A stretch of DNA of 64,000 bases from Arthrobacter sp. DNA4 (lineage in GTDB: Bacteria > Actinomycetota > Actinomycetes > Actinomycetales > Micrococcaceae): the NCBI RefSeq assembly GCF_024362385.1, contig NZ_CP101466.1, positions 2,170,001-2,234,000 of the forward strand, read 5' to 3'. The notes beneath the pieces were generated by a model. The model was not told where the DNA came from. It saw only the letters and a program-made list of their open reading frames with translations, and made no database searches. Both the position numbers and the translations under genes were made by a program. Of this stretch, positions 36,350 through 45,500 are shown piece after piece. Positions within the stretch are counted from its first letter, which is position 1. Every line of letters begins with the position of its first letter.

Positions 36350-38005
36350 TCAGTCTTCCTTCGTGCTCATCGGGGCACCCCTGCGGGCACCTTGGATCAG
36401 GTCGCGGGCGGCCCGGGCCGCCAGGGCCATGATGGTCAGGGCGGGGTTCGCGCTGCCCTGCGTGGGCAGGACGCTGCCGTCGGTGACCAGCAGGTTGGGT
36501 ACCGCGAAACTCCGCAGGTTGCGGTCCACAACTCCATCCCGCTCGCCGGCGGCCATCCGGGCACCACCCACCAAATGTGCGTAGCGGTTGATGGTGATCA
36601 CTTCTTCCGCTCCCGCCGCGGTCAGGATCTGCTCCATGACCTTTTGCGCTGCGGACATCAGCTGCCGGTCGTTGTCGCACTGGCTGTAGCTGAAGCAGGC
36701 CACCGGGATGCCGTTGCGGTCCGTCTCGTCCGCCAGGGTCACCCGGTTTTCCTTCAGGGGGAGGAACTCGCAGAGGGCCCCAAGGCAGGCCCAATGCGGG
36801 TAGTCGCTCATGTAGCGGCGCAGCGCAGCACCCCAGTGTCCCTGCGCCGCAACATGTTCCGCCCAGGTGATGGGAAGGGGGGAAACGGTCTGGATGGAGA
36901 AGCCACGCTTGTACGGTTGTGCCGGGTCTGTCTCGTAGAACTCCTCCGTGCTGACCTCCGGGGGCGGGGCCTTCCACATCCGTACTTCGGCCTGGAACCG
37001 TCCGGCCGTCTGCGGCGCCCCCTGGACCATCAGGTAGCGGCCCACCTGGTCGAAGTCGTTGCACATCCCATCCGGGAACCGCGGTGACGTGGAGTTCAGC
37101 AGCAGCCTGGGCGTTTCGATCGAGTAGCTTACCACGGCCACCATTCGGGCGCGCTGGAACCTGTGCACGCCCCCTTGGACGTACTCGACGCCGGTCGCCA
37201 GGCCGGTGGACTCGTCGAACCCTACGCGGGTGGCCATGGAATCGGCCCGGATTTCGGCGCCGTGGGCCAGGGCGTCCGGGACATGGGTGATCAGGGGAGA
37301 GGCTTTGGCATTGACCTTGCAGCCTTGGAGGCAGAAGCCGCGGTAAATGCAGTGCGGGCGGTTGCCGAAGCGGCCGTTGGCGATGGCCACCGGCCCCACC
37401 TTTGCGGTGATGCCGCAGGCGTTGGCGCCTCTCAGGAACAGCTCCCCGTTGCCGGACAGAGGGTGTGGCCGGTGGGGGTAGCTGTGCGGGTCGCCCCACG
37501 GCCAATGCTCTCCGGAGACCGGCAGTTCGGCCTCGATGTCCTCGTAGAACTCCCGGAGTCCGGCGTACTCAAGCGGCCAGTCGGCGCCTACTCCGTCCGC
37601 GCTGAACGTGTGGAAGTCACTCGGATGGAACCGGGGAGTGTAGCCAGCGAAATGAACCATGGAGCCGCCTACTCCCCGGCCCGAATTGTTCGAGCCCAGC
37701 GGAACAGGATCCTTCCCGGTGATGACCCGCGGCTCGGTCCAGTAGAGATGGTGGGAGCCGGCCTCGTCGCTGACCCAGTCCTCTTCGGGGTCCCAGAACG
37801 GCCCTGCGTCCAGGCCCACGGCCCGCCACCCGGCCCGTGCGAGTCGCTGGAGCAGTGTAGCGCCACCGGCACCGCAGCCCACGATGACAATGTCCACCTC
37901 GTCGTCCTCGCGGAAACGGCGCATGTCAGCGCGCAGGCGCTGGTTGCTGCCGGGCCCGGCGGGCAGCAACCACGCCGACTCGTTGCGCCTGCGCAGGCTG
38001 TTCAC
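36350..38005 (-). CDS. GMC family oxidoreductase, catalytic subunit of a gluconate-type dehydrogenase
   Basis: FAD-dependent dehydrogenase of 551 residues. It starts at GTG 38005, overlapping the upstream stop as GTGA. The FAD motif VGCGAGGATLLQRLARAGW follows about 35 leader residues. Later markers are NNSGRGVGGSMVHF, the GFCLQGCKVNAKAS cysteine pair, and the C-terminal GMC signature NLLVTDGSVLPTQGSANPALT. The partner directly upstream is a gluconate 2-dehydrogenase subunit 3 protein, as in membrane-bound gluconate and ketogluconate dehydrogenases, but no cytochrome c subunit is present and no twin-arginine signal is obvious here. A sugar or sugar acid is probably oxidised with electrons passing to quinone or another acceptor. 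Confidence 0.86.
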   Translation of the reverse strand: MNSLRRRNESAWLLPAGPGSNQRLRADMRRFREDDEVDIVIVGCGAGGATLLQRLARAGWRAVGLDAGPFWDPEEDWVSDEAGSHHLYWTEPRVITGKDPVPLGSNNSGRGVGGSMVHFAGYTPRFHPSDFHTFSADGVGADWPLEYAGLREFYEDIEAELPVSGEHWPWGDPHSYPHRPHPLSGNGELFLRGANACGITAKVGPVAIANGRFGNRPHCIYRGFCLQGCKVNAKASPLITHVPDALAHGAEIRADSMATRVGFDESTGLATGVEYVQGGVHRFQRARMVAVVSYSIETPRLLLNSTSPRFPDGMCNDFDQVGRYLMVQGAPQTAGRFQAEVRMWKAPPPEVSTEEFYETDPAQPYKRGFSIQTVSPLPITWAEHVAAQGHWGAALRRYMSDYPHWACLGALCEFLPLKENRVTLADETDRNGIPVACFSYSQCDNDRQLMSAAQKVMEQILTAAGAEEVITINRYAHLVGGARMAAGERDGVVDRNLRSFAVPNLLVTDGSVLPTQGSANPALTIMALAARAARDLIQGARRGAPMSTKED

Positions 38006-38643
38006 CGGCCGGTCCTTCGGGTGGGGTCTGCACCAGGTTGGACGTCGCGCACTTCGAATGGCTCCAGCCGGTCCACCCCGAGGTTTTTGTAGCCGCGGGG
38101 GTACGCAGGGCCTGCAAAGCCGATCTCGTCCCAGGCCAGGGGGTGGGAGTAGAACGCGGTGCAGGCGTACCGGGTCCACAGGCTCCAGACCCGGTCGGCG
38201 GGGAGGCCGTGCCAGAGGCCCTGCTCCAGGTCACAGATGTCCTGCAGCAGTCCGGCCTGCCTCTCGCGGCTGAGCTGGGCGAAGGTGCAGTCTTCGCGGG
38301 AGCGGGCCTCCTGGTCGAGCGCTGCCAGGGAGGCGCGCCATGCCTCGCCGTCGCGGGGCATGTTGTCATAGTGCCAGCCGTCTGTCTGCTCCTCGGCCAG
38401 GCGGGCGTCCACCATGTTCACCAGCGGCACCCGCGGCTCCGCATCCTGGTCAAGCAACTGGTCCAGGAGCGCACGCGCCGCTGCCTCCTCCTCCGGGGTG
38501 AAGAAGCGCACGTCCGGAGGCAGCGCCATCCTTGACTGCACGACGGCGGCCGTCACCGGATCCCAATGCCGCACCTGCGCAAGGGTGCTGAAGCCCGGAT
38601 ACCGGCCGCCGCCGTCATCCTCGGCCAGGGGGAGCGCGCTCAC
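38002..38643 (-). CDS. Gluconate 2-dehydrogenase subunit 3 family protein
   Basis: Small subunit of 213 residues, started at GTG 38643 (overlapping the upstream stop) and ending as GTGA with the GMC gene. The family segments are RFFTPEEEAAARALLDQLL, the acidic PLVNMVDARLAEEQTDGWHY, and the later YACTAFYSHPLAWDEIGFAG, then YPRGY. In known complexes this subunit carries the twin-arginine signal and escorts the flavoprotein. Here no convincing signal peptide is seen, so the complex may be cytoplasmic. Confidence 0.84.
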   Translation of the reverse strand: MSALPLAEDDGGGRYPGFSTLAQVRHWDPVTAAVVQSRMALPPDVRFFTPEEEAAARALLDQLLDQDAEPRVPLVNMVDARLAEEQTDGWHYDNMPRDGEAWRASLAALDQEARSREDCTFAQLSRERQAGLLQDICDLEQGLWHGLPADRVWSLWTRYACTAFYSHPLAWDEIGFAGPAYPRGYKNLGVDRLEPFEVRDVQPGADPTRRTGR

Positions 38644-39107
38644 GGCTCCCGCCTCAGGATCGACGCCAGGACACCCATGCCGCCCACCATGGTGACCAGC
38701 AGCGGTGCAAACAGGGGCGGCCCCATCTCCAGGTTGTAGCGCAGGTTGGACAGGCCCCCGGGCTTCTGCCGGATACCCTGCAAGTGAAGCCAGGTGCCCT
38801 GCAGGCCGTTCACCACGATGGCAGCGCTGGCCAGCGGAAGCGCCGTCTTGGCCATGCGGCGGCTGAAGACTGCGGCCACTCCTGCCGCTGCGCCCACCGG
38901 GCCCAGGGCCACGGGGGCCCACATCCACTTGTTGCCGAAACTTGCCTTGTCATGCTCAAGGAAGATCTCCGCGGCGGTCACCAGGGCGCCTGCCGCCGTC
39001 AATGCGGAGAGGGAACGTTCAAAGCGGCCCGTTTGTACGTTTCTGATCAGCCGGTCGATGCCGTTGACTGTTCCCGCCACGGTACGTTCTGCCTGGTGTG
39101 TTCTCAC
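38640..39107 (-). CDS. Hypothetical membrane protein, first gene of the GMC operon
   Basis: Protein of 155 residues from GTG 39107 with AAGGAG five bases before it. Four hydrophobic segments are apparent (LSALTAAGALVTAAEIFL, WAPVALGPVGAAAGVAAVF, LPLASAAIVVNGLQGTW, PPLFAPLLVTMVGGMGVLA), with a Q-G-T-W-L-H-L-Q-G loop. Coupled by GTGA to the subunit 3 gene, it may anchor the dehydrogenase at the membrane. It resembles uncharacterised proteins often found next to gluconate dehydrogenase subunit 3. It is divergent from marR. Confidence 0.7.
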   Translation of the reverse strand: MRTHQAERTVAGTVNGIDRLIRNVQTGRFERSLSALTAAGALVTAAEIFLEHDKASFGNKWMWAPVALGPVGAAAGVAAVFSRRMAKTALPLASAAIVVNGLQGTWLHLQGIRQKPGGLSNLRYNLEMGPPLFAPLLVTMVGGMGVLASILRREP

Positions 39108-39160
39108 GATTCTCCTTACTGATGGGATTCCCCGCCTGGATCCAGTGGAACCTTCAAACT

Positions 39161-39174
39161 TTGCGGGAAAGCAA
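39161..39174. promoter_or_regulatory. TTGC-N6-GCAA site 1 in marR/dehydrogenase divergent promoter
   Basis: TTGC (39161-39164), six bases, GCAA (39171-39174). The flank GCAACTATCG at 39171-39180 is the exact reverse complement of CGATAGTTGC at site 2. It lies between marR and the first gene of the GMC operon, where a MarR dimer would be expected to bind. Confidence 0.6.
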
Positions 39175-39190
39175 CTATCGGAGGAAACTG

Positions 39191-39697
39191 GTGCGCATGG
39201 ATGCAGCTGATGGGTCTGACCCAATCCCGGAACCGTCGAGTCGGGAAGTGGAGGCAGTGCTGCGCGCTGCGGACACCCTTCTGGGTGTTGTGGCCCGGTC
39301 AGTTGCCGAGGTTGAGGACGTGGTGAACACGCCGCAGCTGCGGGTGCTGGTCCTCATCCACACCCGCGGACCGCAGAACCTCGGCGGGGTGGCCGCTGAA
39401 CTTGGGGTGCATGCTTCCAACGCCACCCGCATCTGCGACCGCCTCGTCGCGGCTGACCTGCTCGAGCGGCGCGAAGACCCGGCAGACCGGCGGTACGTCC
39501 GGCTGGAGCTGACCCCAAAGGGAAAATCTCTGGTGGATTCCGTGCTGGACCACCGGCGGCAGGCGATCGCGGAGGTTATCTCGAGGATGCCGTCAGGTCG
39601 CCGTCCGGCACTGGCTGCTGCACTGGAGGCCTTCGCCGCTGCCGCCGGTGGCCAGGGCACCTCCGACGGACGCTTTACCTTGGGAGTAAGCACGTAA
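39191..39697 (+). CDS. MarR family transcriptional regulator
   Basis: Winged-helix regulator of 168 residues from GTG 39191, six bases after GGAGG; an ATG two codons later is possible. The core reads LRVLVLIHTRGPQNLGGVAA, then ELGVHASNATRICDRLV (recognition helix), then the wing RREDPADRRYVRLELTPKG. It is divergent from the GMC dehydrogenase operon and next to the glucose dehydrogenase/epimerase operon. Identical palindromes occur near both, so it is the likely regulator of sugar oxidation. The effector is unknown. Confidence 0.88.
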   Translation: MRMDAADGSDPIPEPSSREVEAVLRAADTLLGVVARSVAEVEDVVNTPQLRVLVLIHTRGPQNLGGVAAELGVHASNATRICDRLVAADLLERREDPADRRYVRLELTPKGKSLVDSVLDHRRQAIAEVISRMPSGRRPALAAALEAFAAAAGGQGTSDGRFTLGVST

Positions 39698-39747
39698 ACT
39701 GACCGGATTATGCTGCCGCAAGCCATGCTTACATTGAACTCCGATAG

Positions 39748-39761
39748 TTGCGGTGGCGCAA
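39748..39761. promoter_or_regulatory. TTGC-N6-GCAA site 2 after marR
   Basis: TTGC (39748-39751), GGTGGC, GCAA (39758-39761), with ATAG before and TAGTT after. It lies between the convergent ends of marR and the epimerase gene, an odd place for an operator. It may assist looping with site 1. Confidence 0.5.
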
Positions 39762-39821
39762 TAGTTGGCGGTTTGCTTTTGACTGGTTCTTCTTCCCTGG
39801 CAGCATGCCGGCGAAAGGCAC

Positions 39822-40790
39822 TCAAAGCGGTCTGATGCCCCACTCGCCGGTGTGGGATTGCCCGGGCTCAAGGATGATCAGGCCTTCACCGGAGTTAAAG
39901 GCGTCAGGGGCGCATGTCATGGGTTCCACTCCCAGACCCGTGCGCCGCCTGTCCAGCTGTGGGAGGGTGTCCCCGGTGAAGATTTCCAGGTACGGATAGG
40001 ACTCATCCACCCACAGCTCGACACCTCCGGAGCGGTCCGGCCGCAGGATTTTTACCCTGGCCCGTCCGTCCGCATCACGCGTCAGGTCCGTATAGGCAAC
40101 ATCGATGTGCCGACCTCCCAGCTGCTGGAGTTCCCGCAGGTCGTACTCTGTGCCATCCACGCGCTCATGGCCGGTGGGGATGCCGTGTTCGTCAACCGGC
40201 AGGAAGGTGCGCCCGGGCACCTGCACCAGGCCGGCGTTGATGGCGCCCGCGGGCCCGGAACCGGTACTGAGGTAGGGATGCGCCCCCGTTCCGAACGGGC
40301 AGGAGGATGCACTGCGGTTGACGACTGTGGTCCGCACGCTCAAGCCGTGATCGCCGAGCTCATAATCCAGCCTGGCATCGAGAACCCACGGCCAGCCCTG
40401 GCAGGCGTGAAGGGTATAGGTGAAGGAAATCCTGTCCTTCACATGCTCCACGGCCGGGACGTCCCAGTTCCGCCAGCGGGTCAGGCCATGGATTGCCCCG
40501 CCTTTGTCCGGCTCACTCAGGTCCAGCTGAAACTCCTTGCCGTCCCACTCGTACCTGCCGTCCTTGACTCTGTTGGGCCAAGGAATCAGGGACTGCCCGC
40601 GCGCGCCCGTGCACATGTCGTCCGGCCCGTACCCATCCAACAGGTTCCGGCCGTCGCACAAGTACGCGCGAAGGGCGCCCCCCACTTCGGTCAGCATGAC
40701 ACTTTGCCGGCCGGCGGTGATTTCATACTGTCGGCCCGAGGGAAGCCAGCGTGCTGCCCCTGGGCCGTCCGGCGCTTGCCCCGCATTCAT
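39822..40790 (-). CDS. Aldose 1-epimerase family protein
   Basis: Mutarotase-like protein of 322 residues interconverting alpha and beta anomers of aldoses. Family marks include LIPWPNRVKDGRYEWDGKEF, the histidine segment GGAIHGLTRWRNW near residue 100, FGTGAHPYLSTG with the second active histidine near 180, and VEPMTCAPDAFNSGEGL with a glutamate near 315. GGGGGA precedes its ATG. It follows the glucose-type dehydrogenase by 12 bases, which fits supply of the right anomer to that enzyme. Confidence 0.9.
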   Translation of the reverse strand: MNAGQAPDGPGAARWLPSGRQYEITAGRQSVMLTEVGGALRAYLCDGRNLLDGYGPDDMCTGARGQSLIPWPNRVKDGRYEWDGKEFQLDLSEPDKGGAIHGLTRWRNWDVPAVEHVKDRISFTYTLHACQGWPWVLDARLDYELGDHGLSVRTTVVNRSASSCPFGTGAHPYLSTGSGPAGAINAGLVQVPGRTFLPVDEHGIPTGHERVDGTEYDLRELQQLGGRHIDVAYTDLTRDADGRARVKILRPDRSGGVELWVDESYPYLEIFTGDTLPQLDRRRTGLGVEPMTCAPDAFNSGEGLIILEPGQSHTGEWGIRPL

Positions 40791-40802
40791 GGTGGTCCCC
40801 CT

Positions 40803-41849
40803 TCAGTCCAGCAGCTCGAGGACGACCTTGACGTCGTCGGGTTGGTGGCCGAAAGCCTCACGGAAGCTTTCCAGCGGAAGCCTGCGGCTGATGAGGCGGC
40901 GCAGCCAGTCACGGTCCGCTTTCGCCAGGGCCTGCGCTCCGGCGTCGTAATGGCGGCGGTTGGCGTTGACGCTGCCGAACACCACGCCGTTCATGAGCAC
41001 CTCCTCCCGGTTGAGGGCCCCGACGTCCACTTTCGTCTGTTTCCCGGTTCCCGAGACGCCGGTGAGGCAGGTGATGGCATCCTGGTCCCGGCAGGTGAGG
41101 GCATCAAGAACCACCGGTGTGACTCCCGTGCATTCGACCAGGACGTCGGGCTTGAGGCCCGATTCCGGGAGGGGTTCGCGGTGGTAGGTGGCGCCCAAGT
41201 CGCGGACAAGCTGTGGCTTGGGGCCCTCGGTGACGACGTCGAAGACGTGGACGTCCAGGCCCTGTTGGACCCCCACCAGTGCCGCGAGCAGCCCGACGGG
41301 CCCCGCTCCGGTAACCACGGCGGTGTGGGGATCGAAAAAGGCCCGCTGCCCGATCCTGTTGATCTGTTCCCAGGCCTTGGCGACGATGGTGGTGGGCTCC
41401 AGGAGGACGCCCACGTCCTCCATCCCGGGATCGAGTTTCACCATTGCATCGGGGTCCGCGCGCCAATGCTGCCGCGCGAAACCGTCGAGGCCCTTGATCC
41501 CGTGCTCGGTGTATTTCCCGTTCAGGCACATGTCCCATTCCCCGGCGGCGCAGGCCTTGCACGGTTCCGGGTCAGGCCTGCGGACAATGCCCACCACCAG
41601 GTCTCCCTTTGCCAGGCCGGAATCCGGGGGAGCGTCGAGCACCCGGCCCAGGTTCTCGTGCCCCAGTACCAGGAAGTCCTGGCCGGGCGGCGCTTCCCCG
41701 TATTCCGCCGCGATGATCTCGCTGTCGGTTCCACAGAGTCCCACGGCCAGCGCCTCCACCAGCACCTGGCCCTCGCTGGTAAGCGGCTCCGGTATATCGC
41801 GGAGGTGGATTGAGTCCTTTTTTCCAGGTGTAACTGCCAGTGCACGCAT
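40803..41849 (-). CDS. Zinc-dependent glucose 1-dehydrogenase-like MDR
   Basis: Medium-chain dehydrogenase of 348 residues, probably oxidising glucose or a related aldose at C1 with NAD(P). Catalytic zinc ligands are in GLCGTDSEI near 38-46 and FLVLGHENLG near 60. A structural-zinc cluster CKACAAGEWDMC lies near 98-109. The Rossmann motif is TGAGPVGLLAAL. The EPTTIVAKAWEQI segment and overall form match the archaeal-type glucose dehydrogenase family. ATG 41849 follows GAGGAGAG. Forty-eight bases upstream is the TTGC-N6-GCAA palindrome shared with the marR region. Confidence 0.87.
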   Translation of the reverse strand: MRALAVTPGKKDSIHLRDIPEPLTSEGQVLVEALAVGLCGTDSEIIAAEYGEAPPGQDFLVLGHENLGRVLDAPPDSGLAKGDLVVGIVRRPDPEPCKACAAGEWDMCLNGKYTEHGIKGLDGFARQHWRADPDAMVKLDPGMEDVGVLLEPTTIVAKAWEQINRIGQRAFFDPHTAVVTGAGPVGLLAALVGVQQGLDVHVFDVVTEGPKPQLVRDLGATYHREPLPESGLKPDVLVECTGVTPVVLDALTCRDQDAITCLTGVSGTGKQTKVDVGALNREEVLMNGVVFGSVNANRRHYDAGAQALAKADRDWLRRLISRRLPLESFREAFGHQPDDVKVVLELLD

Positions 41850-41896
41850 CGTCTCTCCTCAAGCGGAAGGTCCGTACTGCCAGTCTCACCCATTAC

Positions 41897-41910
41897 TTGC
41901 GCATGCGCAA
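41897..41910. promoter_or_regulatory. TTGC-N6-GCAA site 3 upstream of glucose dehydrogenase operon
   Basis: The perfect palindrome TTGCGCATGCGCAA, extended by ATTAC on the left and TAAT on the right. It lies 48 bases before the dehydrogenase start, in promoter position, and matches the other two sites in arms and spacing. Confidence 0.6.
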
Positions 41911-42048
41911 TAATCATCGAGTGGCAAAGGCGTCGGCGACGTCCGTGACGTCCGCTTCCTTTGGGCCGGGGCGGGAATACCAGAACGTGCTCTTGCCTTG
42001 TTATGAGTGAGGCGCCCACCGCAGGCTGCCTCGCTCGAAAGGACCCCC

Positions 42049-42321
42049 TTGCCCGTAGCTTTCATTCCATTCACCATGCATGCCTCTGCCCGGCATGACC
42101 ACCGGCGCACCTTCCGCACCGACATCGAACGCTTGACCGACGGACATCTCCGGTCAACGCCGCTGGACGTACTCAGGTCGACGAACACCCAGGCTGTGTT
42201 CCGCGGCGCCGTTCCAAAAGGCGCACATACCGCCACTGATGCCAGCCTCGCCAAGTACCTCCAGGACCGTCTCGCCAGCGAGAACATCCACCTGGATCTC
42301 AGCGTCAGCATCGAGCGGTAA
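42049..42321 (+). CDS. Small hypothetical protein
   Basis: A frame of 90 residues from TTG 42049, with AAAGGA six bases upstream; the open frame continues 14 codons further without a better start. The second half (PKGAHTATDASLAKYLQDRLA, then HLDLSVSIER) looks like real helical and strand protein. No family is recognised. A strong terminator follows, so it is a single-gene unit before the formate dehydrogenase operon. Confidence 0.5.
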   Translation: MPVAFIPFTMHASARHDHRRTFRTDIERLTDGHLRSTPLDVLRSTNTQAVFRGAVPKGAHTATDASLAKYLQDRLASENIHLDLSVSIER

Positions 42322-42356
42322 AACACATTTGCGACGCCCGGCCGCCGGGCGTACGG

Positions 42357-42402
42357 AACGGCCATTGCGGCACCGGAACCTCCGGGACCTGCAATGGCCG
42401 TT
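42357..42402 (+). terminator. Large intrinsic terminator
   Basis: Perfect 12-base arms AACGGCCATTGC (42357-42368) and GCAATGGCCGTT (42391-42402) run into TTCC. The 22-base loop itself holds a small CCGG-centred hairpin. It separates the small hypothetical gene from fdhA. Confidence 0.78.
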
Positions 42403-42555
42403 TTCCTTGTTGGGACGGCAACCGGCCGCCGGCGTTCCGGCTGCGCAGGTCCGTGCAGGCTCTCCTGCCGCCTACCGGCCCAGGCGGGACCTCCCCGCGG
42501 GACACGCCCAACCTTGTCCTGTTGCTCCCGCCGTCGTCTGGGATATGCTCCAGAA

Positions 42556-45500
42556 ATGGCACCGCGAAGTTTTCTTCAATGGCCGGTCGTCCGTCAGCTA
42601 AGCACGGGCGACCTGTTGGGCCGTGGGCCGTCGGTGACGTCGGCCAAGACAAAAGCAATAGCCCCCCGGACCGCCACTGCCGACCGCGTCGTGCAGAGCG
42701 TGTGCCCTTACTGCGCCGTTGGATGTGGACAGCGTGTCTACGTCAAGGACGAGAAGGTCGTCCAGATCGAGGGAGATCCGGACTCGCCGATTTCGCGCGG
42801 CCGCCTGTGCCCCAAGGGCTCTGCGAGTGAACAGTTGGTCAACTCGCCCGGCCGGCAGACCAAAGTGCTTTACCGTGCGCCCCGTTCCACGGAGTGGCAG
42901 CGCCTGGACCTGGCGACGGCCGTCGAGATGGTGGCCGACCGGTTCATCGAGACGCGCCGCAGGACCTGGCAGCAGGAAGACGACCAAGGCCGGCTGTTGC
43001 GCCGCACCATGGGCATCGCCTCACTGGGCGGCGCAACCCTGGACAACGAAGAAAACTACCTGATCAAGAAGCTCTTCACAGCCGCAGGGGCGGTGCAGAC
43101 CGAGAACCAGGCCCGCATATGACACTCCGCCACGGTTCCCAGTTTGGGAGCCTCGTTTGGACGCGGTGGTGCTACGCAATCACTGCAGGACATGGCCAAC
43201 GCCGACTGCATCGTCATCCAGGGTTCCAACATGGCCGAGTGCCATCCCGTGGGGTACCAATGGGTGGCGGAGGCTAAGGCCCGCGGAGCGAAGGTCATCC
43301 ATATCGACCCCCGCTTCACGCGGACGTCGGCGGTCTCGGATAAGCACATCCCTATCCGTGCGGGTTCTGACGTCGTGCTGCTTGGTGCGCTCATCAACTA
43401 CGTGATCACCAACGATCTCTGGTTCAAGGAGTATGTCAGCGCCTACACGAACGCTGCCACGCTGGTCCATGCCGACTACCGCGACGCTGAGGACCTGGGC
43501 GGACTGTTCTCCGGCTTCGACCCGGAAAAGGGCGCCTACGACACATCCTCCTGGGCCTATGCCGAGAAGGGGGAGGGCGCCATCGACGAGCCGGGACCCG
43601 GTTCCGAACATGGCGCCGATGCCACGGCGCGCGCCGCCGGCCACGCCTTTGGCAGTGGCGGGCCACCCCTGGAGCACGCCGAAGTGCAGCGGGACGACAC
43701 GCTCGAGGATCCACGGACCGTTTTCCAGATCGTGAAGCGGCACTACGCCCGCTACACGGCGGAGATGGTGCAGGACATGTGCGGCATCAGCGTCGCCGAC
43801 TTCGAGTATTTGGCCCGTACCATCACGGAAAACTCGGGACGCGACCGGACCACCTGCTTCGCCTACGCGGTCGGCTGGACCCAGCACTCCCTGGGGGCGC
43901 AGTTCATCAGGGCCGCCGCCATCCTGCAGCTCCTGCTCGGAAACGTCGGACGCCCGGGCGGCGGCATCATGGCCTTGCGGGGCCACGCCAGCATCCAGGG
44001 TTCCACGGACATCCCCACCCTGTTCAACCTCCTGCCCGGGTACCTCCCAATGCCCAGCGCCGGACGCCATGACAGCCTCGAGGAATACCTGTCCGTTATT
44101 GGGTCGAAACAGCAGAAGGGCTTCTGGGCAGACGCCGATGCCTACACCATCAGCCTCCTGAAGGCCTGGTGGGGCGACGCTGCCACGGAAGACAACGACT
44201 GGGCCTACGACTACCTGCCCAGGCTGACCGGAGCTCACGGCACGTACGAGACAGTGATGGGCATGCTCGATGACGAAGTCGAGGGCTACTTTATCCTTGG
44301 CCAAAACCCGGCAGTGGGCTCCGCCCACGGCCGGATGCAGCGCCTCGCCATGTCCCATTTGAAGTGGCTTGTGGTGCGTGACCTGAACCTCATCGAGTCC
44401 GCCACCTGGTGGAAGGACGGCCCGGAGATCGAATCCGGCGAACTGCGCACTGAGGACATCGAAACCGAGGTGTTCTTCCTGCCCGCCGCGACCCACGTGG
44501 AGAAGGCCGGCTCCTTCACCCAGACCCAGCGGCTGCTGCAGTGGCGGCACCAGGCAGTGGCCCCGCCGGGGGAGTGCCAAAGCGAACTGCAGTTCTTCTA
44601 CGAGCTGGGCCAACGGATCCGCGAGAAGCTCGCCGATTCGGAGGACGAACGCGACCGGCCGCTGCTCGACCTGACGTGGGACTATCCCACCGACGAGCAC
44701 GGTGACCCGGACGCCGAAGCGGTGCTTGCCGAGATCAACGGCCGTCACGTGACCGGTCCGGACGCCGGAAAGCCCGTTTCCGCATACACGGAACTCCGCG
44801 CCGACGGTTCCACGGCGGCCGGCTGCTGGATCTACACCGGCGTGTACGCTGACGGTTTCAACCACGCCGCCAACCGCAAGCCGGGCCGGGAGCAGGGACC
44901 GGCGGCTCCGGAATGGGGCTGGGCATGGCCCGCCAACCGCCGGATCCTCTACAACCGCGCGTCCGCCGATCCCGCCGGCAAACCGTGGAGCGAGCGGAAG
45001 AAATACATCTGGTGGGACCAGGAGCAGGGTAAATGGGTCGGAGACGACATTCCGGACTTCCCGATCGACCGGGCACCGGGCAGCAAGCCCGATCCCTCCG
45101 TGGGTGGACCGGCCGCGCTCAGCGGAGACGATCCGTTCATCATGCAGGCCGACGGCAAGGGCTGGTTGTTCGCGCCGAAGGGCCTGTTGGACGGCCCCCT
45201 TCCCACCCACTACGAGGCCCAGGAATCACCGGTGGCCAACGCGCTGTACCCGCAACAGCAAAGTCCTGCGCGGCTGGTGTTCCCCCGTGCGGACAACCTC
45301 AGCGCGCCCAGCGCCGGCACCAGCGGGGCGGACGTTTACCCGTTTGTCTTCACCACGTACCGGCTCACGGAGCACCATACGGCGGGCGGGATGAGCCGCT
45401 GGCTCCCGTACCTGTCGGAGCTGCAGCCGGAGATGTTCTGCGAGGTGTCGCCTGAACTGGCAGCTGAGCGCGGACTGGAACCGTACGGGTGGGCCACCAT

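Noticed and set aside
33672..36584. A 970-codon open frame on the plus strand
   Set aside because: It lies opposite the MR/MLE and TPP enzyme genes, shows no family features, and is the usual antisense shadow of high-GC codon bias.
36348..37505. Upstream extension of the TPP enzyme frame to 37505
   Set aside because: The added residues are antiprotein-like and overlap the GMC gene in another frame; the true start is ATG 36347.
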